Positions 44,401 through 53,322 of a DNA stretch of 64,000 nt are shown in pieces. The notes beneath the pieces are model-generated. The model was not told where the DNA came from. It did not search any database and saw only the letters and a list, made by a program, of their open reading frames with translations. Both the position numbers and the translations under genes were made by a program. Source of the DNA: Athripsodes cinereus (taxonomy: Eukaryota; Arthropoda; Insecta; Trichoptera; Leptoceridae); the NCBI GenBank assembly GCA_947579605.1, contig OX388325.1:10969572-11033571 (forward strand), given 5' to 3'. Position 1 is the stretch's first letter; the number at the start of each line of letters is the position of its first letter.

Positions 44401-47400
44401 CTTGATTTTTTATTAAATCCAAAGGTCTGCTCTTGCAGGAAAATAAAGTTATAATCGAGTTACTGACTGATATCACTATAGTCACTTTTAGGTATCCAGC
44501 CAGATACTGTATTAACATCTGTAATCTAACCGGATATTAACTATTTACTATCTGGAATCCAATTGGACATTATTTGGTATCCGACTGAATACTACGCCAC
44601 TATGCGGTTTCCGATAGGATATTGAACTGTTATTATTATTATTCTCTTTAAATTTCCTTTGCACATCATTACAGCTTTAGGCCAATGCGATGTGCAAAGA
44701 GATACAATTTATACATAGCAACACAATATTTAAAACAAAAACAAACAAGCAAACAAAAGATCACCACAGAATGTTCGTTGCCTCAATTAAGGCAACGAAC
44801 TCTCTGTAGGACAGAAAAAATATGTCACAGTTCTGAGCCAACAAATTAAAAAATACCATTGCTCTGTTGGCCGGAGAATTCATCGCCAAATTCGTTCTTC
44901 CATGGGTAGGATAGAACAACAAATGCCCCCGCGATCTATTGTAGGAGTGTGGTACGTAAAATGACAGCTCTGTCAAAATCATTGGATTATGAATTATTCC
45001 ATTCAACAATTTAAAAAAATGTTTTAGTAAGAAAAATGTTCTTCTCCTCTCAAGTGTATCATAACTCAAACATCCAGCGACAAACAATGAAGGATACAGA
45101 AATGGGTAACATCCATACGTTCGATAATACAGATGTCTTAAAAATTTCTTTTGAACCTTTTCAAGCATTAGAGTATATCTGCTTTCATGCGGATTCCACA
45201 CAATTGAATTCGACTCAAGAATACTCCTAACCATGGAATCGTACAATGTTCTCAAAGTAGATTCATTTTGAAAGTACTTCGAATTTCGCAACACAAATCC
45301 TAATGTTCTAAATGCTTTCTCAGTTATATTGTTGATATGTACAGAAAAATTCAAATCTGTAGTATATGTTACCCCAAGGTCTTTTGTCTCCTGTATTCTG
45401 AGTAGTATACTACCAGCCATATGATAATTGAAAATAACCTTGTTGTGATTTCTCGTATACGACATTGCGTTGCACTTTTTAATACTAAAACCCAGTTTAT
45501 TTGTATTTGACCACTGCATTATCGAATCAACATCCTTCTGCAGCAAATGTGCATCATCAACATCAGCAATGCATCTGAATAGTTTCAGGTCATCGGCAAA
45601 CATTAAATATTTAGAATGCTCAATAAACTGGCCAATGTCATTTATAAAAAGTGTAAATAACAGTGGTCCCAGATTTGATCCCTGAAGTACACCAGATTTC
45701 GCAAAATACTCCGAAGATCTACTTCTATTATATGACACAAATTGTTTACGATTCTGAAAATAAGACGCAAACCACTTCAATAATCCACCTGAAAAACCAA
45801 ATGTGCCCAATTTCATCAACAGTACATCGTGATCCACCCTGTCAAAGGCTTTTTCAAAATCCGTATAAATGACATCTATTTGCTGTGAATCATCCAAGCT
45901 CTGGCTGATATAACTAACAAAGCATAACTGATTAGTTGTCGTCGATTTACCCTTACGGAAACCATGCTGTTCGTCGACCAAATAAGAATTACAATTAAAA
46001 TAAATTATTTTATGTAACATTATTTCAAATAATTTTGCTGGAGCCGAAAGAATTGCCACAGGTCTATAATTTTCAATGTTAGATCTATCACCTTTTTTAT
46101 AAATGGGTTTAACTCTTGTGGTTTTCCACTTTTCAGGGAATATACCACTACTGATTGATAAATTAAAAATAAATAGTAGCACTTCGCACAAATAAAATTG
46201 ACCACCCTTGATCACAAATGGAGGTATCTCGTCAGGGCCAGCCGCATATTTAGGCTTTAACCTAGAGAATGCATCAGTTACATCAGACAGAGTAAAACTT
46301 GTTATATTTAAGTGCTGATTTGCTACTGAGGACGATGACGCGTCATCTACATTTAAAACTGGAACATCGTCACGATACACAGAAGAGAAGAAACTCGCGA
46401 AGGCACCCGCTATATTCTCTCCCCCCATAAAAGAAACATCATTCAGTGTATAACTCAAAGGTTCAAAAGCACTTTTTGATTTACTCTTTATGAAATTCCA
46501 AAATTTTTTGGGTTCATTAGCAATATTTTTTTCTGCTTCATCAACGAACTTATTATGAGCATCATTAATCATCTTTTTTACCAATGAACGAAGCTCCTTA
46601 AACTTGTCATAAGCTTGTGGTGAGCCATTGGATTTCCATAATTTATGCATTAAATGCTTCCGTTCAATCGTTCTTTTCAGAGCACCGTTGAACCAAATTG
46701 GATATTTTCCGCGATTAGTTTGATTATTTACTTTAAAACAATTATCAAAAATATCGTACAATTTTGTATATAAAAGATCAAGTGCAGTATTTACATCTTT
46801 AGCAGAGAAAACATCCGACCAACAAGCATCAGCCAAAAAGTCATTAAACAAATGCATACATTTATAATTAAAATTCCACCTCGGACTTCTATCAACATCG
46901 GCAGATATTTCATCATTCAGGATTGCGTTATGACAATTATTTAAGCATAAATTAATAATCAAAGTAGGGTGTGCTGGGTCCTCAGGCACTAAAGGCACGT
47001 CATGCCTGTTGACAGAAATCCGAGAAGGTTGAGCATTAGAGTAAACCATGTCCAACATACGTTGTTTATCATTTAAAATAAAATTATATTGATTGAGCTT
47101 AAATCTATTTACAAAATATGAATTTTCACTCTTAGAAGAGCGAGATGAATGAAAATTGAAGTCACCTACAATTAATACATCTTTTTCCCCTAAAACATTG
47201 GCATGATTTTCAATTTTATCATAAAATATACTGTAAGCATCTTCCGAGGATCGTGGTGGAAAGTAAACCACACAAATTAATAAAGAGTAACGCTTCAAAA
47301 CTACTTTGACCCATAAATCTTCTCCTGAAGATTCCATAAACGTTAAACGCTTTGCATAACATAAATTTGTAGTTCTAACAGCTAAAGCTACACCTCCACC

Positions 47401-50400
47401 ACGAGATTCTCTATCTTTGCGGAAAACAACATATCGTGAGTCGAAAAGTTCGGCATCATTTACAGAAGAGCTCAACCAAGTTTCAGTAAGCAAAATTAAA
47501 TCCATATTTTGAGCAAGAACATTGTTAGAAAAAAGTGCTGTCTTAGAATTAAGTCCTCTCACGTTAGCATATAAGATATCAATTCTATATGGCGTTGGTT
47601 TCCTTTGGTTCTGACCGTTGACCTCTGGACCTCCGAAAGTACAACTGGTTTATAGCTATATTCAGAGGCCACATGTCAGGCTTCATCCAGTGCTCATAAT
47701 AACCTTCAGGAACTGAAACTTTAAACGATGCGTAGTTCTCACTTTTCGTAATGACCTTCTCAATTTTGATAGATGTACATTCAGGAAGCTTTCTCAGCAT
47801 ATAATTATGAACTTGTTCCTCAGTTGTACCTGCCTTAAAATAAAAGGCATGGATATGCCTTTCTCTACTTGCTGCGATTAATTCTTCGTCTGGACCTCCA
47901 ACTCCACGAATTATTATTCGAGGTTGACGCAATCTGGCAGGTCTGTCTCCTGTGGTCACTCGGTTATTTATTAAATTATTGGGTCTGTCAGATCTGAAGA
48001 CTGCAGCAGCAACAGGTCCATCAGGTGCACCAGCACGACGCGCATACGAGTCAGGCTCATTCTCCGTGTTAGGTACATTCGACTTGGAATGTACAATAGG
48101 CTGTTATGTTATAAGGTATCGAGTCAGGTATTGATGTACTATCCATCACATCGCCAGAAATTGAGCTACTATCCTGTTACTGACCGATGTTGAGTCACTA
48201 TACAGTATTCAACCAAATATTTAGCTATAATCCGTAATCTATTCATATATTTAATCTCCAGACATCCCTATATTCAGTCACAATCTGGTATCTAGTGGGA
48301 TATTGGGTCACTATACAATATCCAGCAAGTATTAAGTTATATATACCAAACATTATTCTTTCATAAACTTGCATTCATTCATACCATCATGGCAATCCCC
48401 ACAAGTGGAGTAGCCAGGGAACCAACTTTATGTAATATACGTGCAAGTCATTCTCTCCGTGTCAATAAAAGTAAATACATTCAGAATGGAAGATTAAAAT
48501 GTCTTGTAAAATTATGTTTTATGAATCCTTTAACAAGACTTACTTAAAAGTGCAGGAGGCATATTCTTCGCCAGAGACTTCAAGGATATTCATAAAAATC
48601 TTATTTCATATCATTAATATTTACTATAATTATCAATTGATGTTATGCAACAAAAAAATCACACATTTATTTACCTATGCCCCATTTAGCTTGCAGGAAA
48701 TTCCATTTGGCTAGAATTTGGTCTCTCTCATCTCCGAATACTGTGCAGTTGAACACGGCGGTCATCAGAGCTTCTTGTGCGTTTGCTGGACCTTGTGGCT
48801 GTTGCTGGAATAAAATCATAGAGTAAGATAAGACAAAGGGCACTCAGTCTGGAAGAAAAAACATTTCTACATAAGACACTTATTGAGGAACTAGCTTGTA
48901 ATAAAAATTTTAACTCCATAATCTGGGAAGTAAGTGGTTATGTCGTATAAGCTTAGACAATAAAGGAAGTTCAGATACTGTGTATAGAATGCTGTAGAGA
49001 TGTGATCACTTAGAAGAGTATCTGGTAAAATATTGTGAGACAGAGTGAGGAATGAGGATGATCAGAATGTAGAGAATAGAATGAGATGCAGTACTCCTAC
49101 AACTGACAGAAATAATAGATTTGGTTTTTTGAACGTGGCAATTCTATTATACAATGAGTTCGTCAGTAGCCTGGGGGTAGAGTCTCGGCCTCATAAACAA
49201 GGGGTCCGTGGTTCGATACCAGGTGCCGGCAAACTCCCTTTTTACGACACAAGCTTTTAGTAACTTACTGTGAAAGGTGTATAAGGTTGTATTTGGGTTA
49301 TAACAAAACCCAGATATATCTTTTCTAAAAAAAAAAGAGGTAAAGGAATGCAAATCGCAGTGCATATTTCAAAACAAAGAAAATAATAATGGGACTATTT
49401 GTATGTGGCGCTGTTTAATGATCCGTGACCATTTCAATCATCTGTAAAATGACAGCGAAAAGGTTTTTACTGTAATGCTGTTCATTGTTTTCATTTATAA
49501 ATAAATAAATCTCAAGTTACCGTGACTTCTCCCGAACAGCAGCGTCTTTAAATTGATTCTAAATGTGGTGGTGGACTGATTCTCTCTCACTAATGCTACA
49601 TAATATGTAGGTACTGTCTGAGGAGATTAAATTTTTCATGCTATATAGTGAATTTCAAGTTTGATAATGCTTCATAGCATATTTTTAACATTAACTATAA
49701 ATAAATTTTTATTTACATTTCTACTTTTTAATATCAAAATAGAGTCCTGTCTTTAATGATTGCATATTTGATTTATTTCAAGATTAATAAGGAGTCTTGT
49801 GGTTATGCAATTACTGAGTCCAGACTACTGCTGACGACATAACACAGATACTTATCTCAAATCTAATTAAGGTATTTGTGGTTGTAAAATACACACTTTT
49901 GTGGATTTCCGTACACAAAGAAAAATATTAATCACTAGATTTTATAAACTTAACTTTTAATGTAATTTTAAAAATACCTGTTGCTGCTGTTGCGGCTGTC
50001 CAAATCCCCCGACACCAGCGCCAAAACCTCCAAATCCACCTCCAAGTGGCTTATTCATGAAGTTGGAACCAAAACCAGTTCCTGCAGTGGCACCAAACCC
50101 AGTATTGCCGCCACCGAAAGCAGTGCCAGTACCAAAACTAGAACCGAAACCTGTCCCGGCAGCAGTTCCACCAAAACCTGTATTGGTCCCCGTGCCTCCA
50201 AATGCGGTGCCTGTGTTTCCAAAACCTGTGTTGGTGGTGCCAAAACCAGTGTTTGTCTGTCCAAATCCACCCCCAAAGCCAGTGGATTGTGTGCCAAAGG
50301 CACCTGAAATAAAAAGAAATAATAATTCTTAAATGCTGATCATTATCTTTGGATTCCTTGTATAATATTGAGATTTATCTCAGATTTATTCAGCAATGAG

Positions 50401-51720
50401 ACATGCCATCAATGACAATTGAAATAATTTCAAAAGTACATTGAAAGTCAAGTAAATTGGTGTGCCAACTCACTCAGCGCAGGTCTGAAGTCTCTGTAAT
50501 ATAGCTGAGACAATGAGTCTGACTGGATCATATTTTGCAGATAACTAATGAGAGTTAGCTAAAAAGTGTTTCATTTACAAAGTTTCCAGCAACCTGGATG
50601 TTTCTCTTTCACAATACACTGTACCTATGACAACAACATCAGAGCACTAAGAATGTCTTTGAATAGAGAGGACTGCTTTCTGGCCTGCGCTTCAGGGAGG
50701 AGTACTGAAGAGCATTAATTTGAATAATATCAATATTCTCACCTGAAGTGTTAGTTCCGAATCCAGTGAAGGCAGAAGTGGTGGTTGCTGCAGGTGCCCC
50801 AAAGCCTCCTCCCCCAAACAGTGAAGGGGTTGATGTGGTTTGCGTGGAACCAAATGCCCCAAAGGCAGGAGTAGCTGAAACAAAACCAACACAATTATTA
50901 ATTATTTGTATCAATCACTATGTTACCTAAATATGTACTTATTAGAGTTATTAGGATTTGGTAGTATAATATATGATGATTATTACTATTGGTGGATTTG
51001 ATATGAGCCTATGTCATGGATTCAAATCATTAATACTAAAGATGTTTGCTAATCCCTAGTCTCAGCCAATTCAAAAGAATAAAAAAACCTCTTCTGTTTC
51101 CTCCTAAAAGAGTTTGCGTGACCTGCTTCATTGTGCAAATGAGATGTCTGTTACGAGAATTTCTCAAAGATCTCTATTTACATTGAAAAATTCACAATCC
51201 AATACGATAGCCTGATGATAGAATCTTTGCTGGTTGAAGCATTGCTGCTGACAACTTATTGTTTATTAAGAAATTTACTCTGTAGAGTAATATCTTCAAA
51301 TGTTTTCAATTAATATGTATTATGTTACTTACATTTTATAAAGTACGCTATTGCCATTTTATTAAACCTGCGCCATTAGGTGTGTCCATAATGAGCGAAT
51401 CAATTTTATGTTTCTCTTTTCTTTTCTTTGCCTACTCCTTATTTTTTAATTTCTATATCAATGGAGACATGAAGAAAGAAACAGAATATTCATTCAGACA
51501 GTGGGAATGGATACTGACAAACTATTTGAAATTTTACCTGCATTAGAAGTCGCGGTCGTGCCAAATCCAAAACCAGTGTTGGTCGTTGCCGGGTTAGTTC
51601 CAAAACCACCGAAACCAGTGTTGGTTGTAGCTGGATTAGTTCCAAAGCTACCGAAACCGGTTGGAGCAGATGTGGTAGCAGCATTGGAGCCAAATGAGAA
51701 GGATGTGTTACCAAAGGCAG
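38318..51720 (-). CDS. Nup54: Nucleoporin Nup54 (11 exons, 5' end not found)
   Basis: Nup54 is one of the FG nucleoporins of the Nup62-Nup58-Nup54 complex in the central channel of the nuclear pore. The exons (minus strand) 51720-51538, 50874-50743, 50303-49978, 48804-48675, 44190-44034, 43904-43603, 41315-41227, 40255-40088, 39692-39573, 38944-38857 and 38463-38318 join in phase to at least 613 residues; human Nup54 is about 507. The first about 215 residues are FG/GFG repeats rich in Thr, Asn, Gly and Ala. Then come QEALMTAVFNCTVFGDERD, the conserved globular part (QLVTSLVAIFGNKPNLSVTV, RPDARHLQEYLNTPP, GFAEVKWRMQCQEEE), and a helical, coiled-coil C-terminus. The protein must begin with an exon ending in phase 1 upstream of 51720; none was convincing. 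Confidence 0.92.
38505..38640 (+). repeat. Dispersed repeat A
   Basis: It has 'catatctcacaacggaggta', 'gccagtagaccaactttatg', 'aaacatgcaagatatca' and 'caggataggtggtgtacccc'. Confidence 0.65.
38857..38944 (-). CDS. Nup54: Nup54 penultimate exon
   Basis: It encodes GRLSELLSQMRMQRYQNSSQ and TSERYTMDPG, ending in phase 1. Confidence 0.88.
38987..39275. repeat. Tandem repeat, three units of 95 bp
   Basis: Units start at 38987, 39082 and 39177 (TTTTAGAATG..., ending ...TTGAGCAAG). Units 2 and 3 are identical; unit 1 differs at very few sites. It is in a Nup54 intron. Confidence 0.9.
39295..39425 (+). repeat. Dispersed repeat A
   Basis: It has 'caccagtggggtagccagtg', 'aaaccatgcaagttttccta', 'gtggcatacctcatcactaa' and 'actgaagatgtaaaatgtct'. 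Confidence 0.7.
39573..39692 (-). CDS. Nup54: Nup54 exon (coiled coil)
   Basis: It encodes VVVRQESARRAGSAMTHEEE, then TLRSRLEALNSQLTAPTQFN. Phase 0 at both ends. Confidence 0.9.
39716..39800 (+). repeat. Piece of the hAT-like element family (cf. 22650-22715)
   Basis: It has 'gaaaatattcctcaaaaaaa', 'ccgaggag' and 'tcatataccattttgaaaat', collinear with 22653-22713 of the split hAT-like element. Confidence 0.5.
40088..40255 (-). CDS. Nup54: Nup54 exon
   Basis: It encodes VKWRMQCQEEETKLHAAFLT, then KATADLADLKAKLAATVATL, the start of the long helix. Phase 0 at both ends. Confidence 0.92.
40285..40530 (+). repeat. Dispersed repeat A
   Basis: It has 'atttcccacaagcagaactt', 'attacatgtaataaatatgc', 'atgtcctactctcctgtaca', 'aacattcaagatgggtgtca'. 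After this, 'tcttttacaaatatatgtat' and 'gcgggagacctattca' extend the family beyond the core, as at 48530-48590. Confidence 0.65.
40690..40965 (-). mobile_element. Family B (RTE-like LINE 3' end), open frame
   Basis: The minus-strand frame of 90 codons reads MFGHVERMNEDRMTKKIYLA, ERNGARRRGRPRIKWQDHLN, QILQDGHVLSTLNRRACMRN, and ends LSAYPAREAA. It is the best-preserved copy of the family's C-terminal coding region. It lies in a Nup54 intron, same strand. Confidence 0.8.
41040..41216 (-). repeat. tRNA-derived SINE (family C) next to a Nup54 splice donor
   Basis: The minus-strand head has GGTAGAGTCTTGGCC and box B GGTTCGATCCC (complement at 41151-41161). The body 'ctttcacagaaagctaaaag' and the T8 to A-run tail at 41033-41055 match the copy at 4987-5170. 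Its 5' end lies only about 5-8 bases after the GTAAGT donor of the exon at 41227-41315. Confidence 0.8.
41227..41315 (-). CDS. Nup54: Nup54 exon
   Basis: It encodes GIDPRLWNQAQADNPDPEKY, then LPVPMVGFAE. 'DPRLW.QA..DNPDP..LIPVPMVGF' is the strongest Nup54 signature. It ends in phase 0. Confidence 0.94.
41555..41995 (+). mobile_element. Family B fragments with an inserted repeat H copy
   Basis: 41555-41775 holds family B phrases ('ggaaaatgagtggatacgag', 'gtgaataagttgtgatg', 'catgtggagataatgaaaga', 'gcatgaatgtggaagaagca'), and 41935-41995 the family's end. Between them 41790-41935 is repeat H ('ggcgataaactcgccccctg', 'cagtgaagaataaaataaat'). H seems inserted in B. Confidence 0.6.
42221..42690. 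repeat. Pair of 65-bp direct repeats
   Basis: 42221-42287 and 42626-42690 share GACAAAACCAATCAGAAA, then CTCGATTGGAGAACCATGTC and TACACAATGCAACATTG, with one or two differences. They are 405 bp apart. The interior has no open frame. It may be an element with direct ends or a local duplication. Confidence 0.75.
42776..43503. repeat. Three 180-bp direct repeats, the second interrupted
   Basis: Unit 1 is 42776-42955. Unit 2 starts at 42956 and breaks at about 43100 for a 195-bp insertion. Its end and unit 3 follow, 43296-43503. Each unit contains a minus-orientation piece of repeat A ('gcatgtttattatatgcagc', 'gattggtctacaggtttctc'). Confidence 0.85.
43603..43904 (-). CDS. Nup54: Nup54 exon (conserved globular core)
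   Basis: It encodes NQQAQLVTSLVAIFGNKPNL, IKGVLKNNAQALIYVTEKSV, and ends RPDARHLQEYLNTPPPG. It starts in phase 2 and ends in phase 1. Confidence 0.94.
44034..44190 (-). CDS. Nup54: Nup54 exon
   Basis: It encodes GKAYYANNQPPIELSEQNPL, then CRFKAIGYSCLPTVTDKDGL. 'NPLCRFKAIGYSC.P' is a family signature. It ends in phase 2. Confidence 0.94.
44262..44390 (+). repeat. Dispersed repeat A (near-consensus copy)
   Basis: It has 'cggcatatcccacaagtagg', 'gtagccagcagaccaactgc', 'gtaagaaacatgcaagctgt', 'cctctccgtgccaatataaa' and 'gacattcaggatgggtggca' in order. Confidence 0.8.
44761..47610 (-). CDS. LINE ORF2 (endonuclease + reverse transcriptase), intact
   Basis: The open frame continues upstream of the 933-codon block that starts at codon GTG (47560-47562). 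It reads PYRIDILYANVRGLNSK and overlaps the end of ORF1, with no ATG until the Met of QNMDLILLTETWL. Endonuclease: LLTETWL, RGGGVALAVR, VGDFNFHSS, and PEDPAHPTLIINL, where the usual S-D-H reads D-P-A-H. RT: YRPVAILSAPAKLFEIML, QHGFRKGKSTTTNQL, YTDFEKAFDRVDHDVL, SGVLQGSNLGPLLF and FADDLKLF. A long C-terminus follows. The protein is about 950 residues, the normal size for this group. Confidence 0.85.
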   Translation of the reverse strand, partial: NQRKPTPYRIDILYANVRGLNSKTALFSNNVLAQNMDLILLTETWLSSSVNDAELFDSRYVVFRKDRESRGGGVALAVRTTNLCYAKRLTFMESSGEDLWVKVVLKRYSLLICVVYFPPRSSEDAYSIFYDKIENHANVLGEKDVLIVGDFNFHSSRSSKSENSYFVNRFKLNQYNFILNDKQRMLDMVYSNAQPSRISVNRHDVPLVPEDPAHPTLIINLCLNNCHNAILNDEISADVDRSPRWNFNYKCMHLFNDFLADACWSDVFSAKDVNTALDLLYTKLYDIFDNCFKVNNQTNRGKYPIWFNGALKRTIERKHLMHKLWKSNGSPQAYDKFKELRSLVKKMINDAHNKFVDEAEKNIANEPKKFWNFIKSKSKSAFEPLSYTLNDVSFMGGENIAGAFASFFSSVYRDDVPVLNVDDASSSSVANQHLNITSFTLSDVTDAFSRLKPKYAAGPDEIPPFVIKGGQFYLCEVLLFIFNLSISSGIFPEKWKTTRVKPIYKKGDRSNIENYRPVAILSAPAKLFEIMLHKIIYFNCNSYLVDEQHGFRKGKSTTTNQLCFVSYISQSLDDSQQIDVIYTDFEKAFDRVDHDVLLMKLGTFGFSGGLLKWFASYFQNRKQFVSYNRSRSSEYFAKSGVLQGSNLGPLLFTLFINDIGQFIEHSKYLMFADDLKLFRCIADVDDAHLLQKDVDSIMQWSNTNKLGFSIKKCNAMSYTRNHNKVIFNYHMAGSILLRIQETKDLGVTYTTDLNFSVHINNITEKAFRTLGFVLRNSKYFQNESTLRTLYDSMVRSILESNSIVWNPHESRYTLMLEKVQKKFLRHLYYRTYGCYPFLYPSLFVAGCLSYDTLERRRTFFLLKHFFKLLNGIIHNPMILTELSFYVPHSYNRSRGHLLFYPTHGRTNLAMNSPANRAMVFFNLLAQNCDIFFLSYREFVALIEATNILW
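47585..48112 (-). CDS. LINE ORF1, C-terminal part
   Basis: The minus-strand frame stays open from 48112 to the stop at 47585. EPDSYARRAGAPDGPVAAAV leads to IIIRGVGGPDEELIAASRER, HIHAFYFKAGTTEEQVHNYM, then KPDMWPLNIAINQLYFRRSR. The last about 100 residues have the shape of the C-terminal domain of CR1-type ORF1 ('H.F.F...T.E.V..Y..'). The first ATG is at 47957-47959. The N-terminus, with any zinc finger, is lost to 5' truncation. Confidence 0.7.
48375..48600 (+). repeat. Dispersed repeat A, extended copy
   Basis: It has 'caatccccacaagtggagta', 'aatatacgtgcaagtcattc', 'tctccgtgtcaataaaagta', 'ttcagaatggaagattaaaa', then 'taacaagacttacttaaaag' and 'tcgccagagacttcaa', the longer right end also seen near 40460 and 2710. 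Confidence 0.65.
48675..48804 (-). CDS. Nup54: Nup54 exon (end of FG domain, start of core)
   Basis: It encodes QQPQGPANAQEALMTAVFNC, then TVFGDERDQILAKWNFLQAK. It ends in phase 1. Confidence 0.93.
48990..49090 (+). repeat. Family B fragment
   Basis: 'agatgtgatcacttagaaga', 'aaatattgtgagacagagtg' and 'ggaatgaggatgatcagaat' match 616-680. Confidence 0.5.
49154..49336 (+). repeat. tRNA-derived SINE (family C)
   Basis: It is near-identical to 4987-5170: GGTAGAGTCTCGGCCTC, GGTTCGATACCAGG, 'acgacacaagcttttagtaa', 'aggttgtatttgggttataa'. High identity suggests recent activity. Confidence 0.85.
49391..49605 (-). mobile_element. L2/CR1-like LINE extreme 3' end
   Basis: The minus strand encodes [19 protein letters not shown] and the GGCGCC-like 3' tail, matching 10895-11000. 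Confidence 0.65.
49978..50303 (-). CDS. Nup54: Nup54 exon (main FG-repeat block)
   Basis: 109 codons of FG/GFG repeats (GGFGQTNTGFGTTNTGFGNT and so on) ending GGFGQPQQQQQQ. About 18 Phe-Gly pairs. It starts in phase 1 and ends in phase 0. Confidence 0.94.
50304..50742. other. Nup54 intron, nothing recognised
   Basis: No repeat or gene recognised. Confidence 0.4.
50743..50874 (-). CDS. Nup54: Nup54 exon (FG repeats)
   Basis: It encodes ATPAFGAFGSTQTTSTPSLF, then GGGGFGAPAATTTSAFTGFG. Symmetric phase 1-1. Confidence 0.92.
50875..51537. other. Nup54 intron, nothing recognised
   Basis: No open frame or shared repeat recognised. Confidence 0.4.
51538..51720 (-). CDS. Nup54: Nup54 exon (FG repeats), most 5' exon found
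   Basis: It encodes AAFGNTSFSFGSNAATTSAP, then two near-copies of GGFGTNPATTNT and GFGFGTTATSNA. Symmetric phase 1-1, so an upstream coding exon must supply the first base of the Ala codon. Confidence 0.92.
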
Positions 51721-52406
51721 CTGAAAAAAATGATAAATTAAAAGATAGACCGACTAATACCAAACTATCAGGACACATTAATAGTGAGTGATTAGTTCAC
51801 AAAAAATACCAACTAGTCGCTACTTGATGAGCTATAGAAAATCTGGAAATAAAAAACATCACTAGAACTTACTTCCAAGTTTTTTTTAAATTTTTATAAT
51901 CAAGTCTTACAATAACAACGCGTCAAGTGAAACACAAAATAAGGTTTACCAAATGTACCCGAAGCCAATGATTGGCATAGCCGACCATTTGAGCACTGAC
52001 AATTCAAAAGATCAAATCCATCTCTAATAAAAATAATAAATGTACTGTGAAACATTTAATACAGATCTTCATTTCAGCAGTGATGGCGTATGTATATTGC
52101 CATCCATCCTAAATGTTTTGTTTTTATGGTGCAGAGAGGTGGACCTATATGCCTATTACAAATATCTATTATTTAACTGGATAGACTTAAGAGAGGTGCT
52201 GTGATGGTGTAAGTAGATATATATACTTATAATATATGTATTACATAAGCTAAAGATTCTCCCAAAGTCCTTAATTTCATAAGATGTTTGGCAATTTTTT
52301 CAGATCTCCTGGATGTGCCTAAACATACATTTTATGGATTATTTTCATGCAGATATGTAGTATTTTATCTGGAAAATACGAATTTGGTGGAGTTTTGTTG
52401 ATTGTT
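51721..52406. other. Upstream Nup54 intron or flank
   Basis: It holds a minus-orientation fragment of repeat A (about 52075-52150: 'catccatcctaaatgttttg', 'ggtgcagagaggtggaccta'). No first Nup54 exon was identified. Confidence 0.4.
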
Positions 52407-52638
52407 TAAGCACAAAATTAATTATTCGCATTTTTCATACGCATTCGGCATATCAATTTTTTATAATTAATTTTACGTAGGTTATGTTTGTTGTTATTTT
52501 ATGCTACAGTATATCCATTGACAATTATTTGTATGTATATGTGATTGTAGTTAGATAAGGTATGGTAAGGTCTGGTGTTATTTAATGCTAGGTATAGCAT
52601 TGTGCAAGAAAAATGCAAATAATTAATTTTGTGCTTAT
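52407..52638. mobile_element. MITE-like element with about 28-bp inverted ends
   Basis: The left end AAGCACAAAATTAATTATTC and the complement of the right end AAGCACAAAATTAATTATTT continue with GCATTTTTC on both. 232 bp, non-coding. A lone arm occurs at 2495-2525. No clear target-site duplication. Confidence 0.65.
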
Positions 52639-52854
52639 GAAATCAACCAATTTTAGACAAATTATCATTTCTCAGACTAAGTACTATTTAATAACATGAA
52701 TATAAATACAAAATTCATAAATTTTATTTTGATACGTCCAGCTTATCTGAAATTTTACCAATGTACGGGACTAGAGGGCATACTATTTAACTAAACAACA
52801 CCAAATAAATTAATTAGGAAGAGTACAATACATCTTAAAGGTCACAAGTGCATA

Positions 52855-52980
52855 ACTATACTATACTAAACCCTCACGCCGTGTCCCAAGTGGGGTAGGC
52901 AGAGAGAATGGAACGCCAAACAGATCTATCTTTACACACTTGCATAATACGTGACCTCATTTAATAAAATAAATAATAAA
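52855..52980 (-). repeat. Family B (RTE-like 3' end) fragment
   Basis: It has 'accctcacgccgtgtcccaa', 'gtggggtaggcagagagaat' and 'cgccaaacagatctatcttt', the complement of the family terminus. It lacks the tail. Confidence 0.65.
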
Positions 52981-53322
52981 TAAATAAATATTATTACATA
53001 AAGGACAGCTCCTTCGCCTTGCCATGCTTCCAAATATAAATATTTCTTCAGATATATGTAATATGAAATTACAGTTAAAATTAATGTGTATACACTAAAC
53101 AGCGACCACTAAGTATATATCTAACTATAATTCTGATATGTAAACGGTGATTCATGTTGAATAAACTAAACAAAAACCACTACGTAGTGGTTTGGAGATT
53201 AAATTAAAATATACAACAAATTGTGTATCCATGCTCTATGAAGACCCCGGCAGAGAATAGATCTCACACACTTTTTTTTATGTATAACAAACTGTAAAAG
53301 GAAGATACTATTTATAAAACAC

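Larger units (their letters stand above)
44640..48115 (-). mobile_element. CR1/Jockey-group LINE, 5'-truncated in ORF1, intact ORF2
   Basis: Minus strand, in the same orientation as Nup54 and inside its intron between 44190 and 48675. The 3' end has an ATT-type tail ('ttattattattattc' at 44629-44645). ORF2 is open over its whole length; ORF1 is missing its N-terminus. This is the best-preserved transposon in the window. Confidence 0.85.

Noticed and set aside
45036..45872. Plus-strand frames inside the LINE
   Set aside because: They are shadows of the intact minus-strand ORF2.
50057..50332. Plus-strand Pro/Val-rich frame (PKPVPAVAPNPVLPPPKAVP)
   Set aside because: It is the antisense of the Nup54 FG-repeat exon; the repeats create it. 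The same holds for 51501-51791 and the frames at 49981-50307.
51957..52024. Candidate 5' exon of Nup54 ending ...LASGTF with a GGTAAAC donor
   Set aside because: Phase fits, but the sequence (NCQCSNGRLCQS) lacks FG repeats and a start ATG and looks repeat-derived. Too weak to call.
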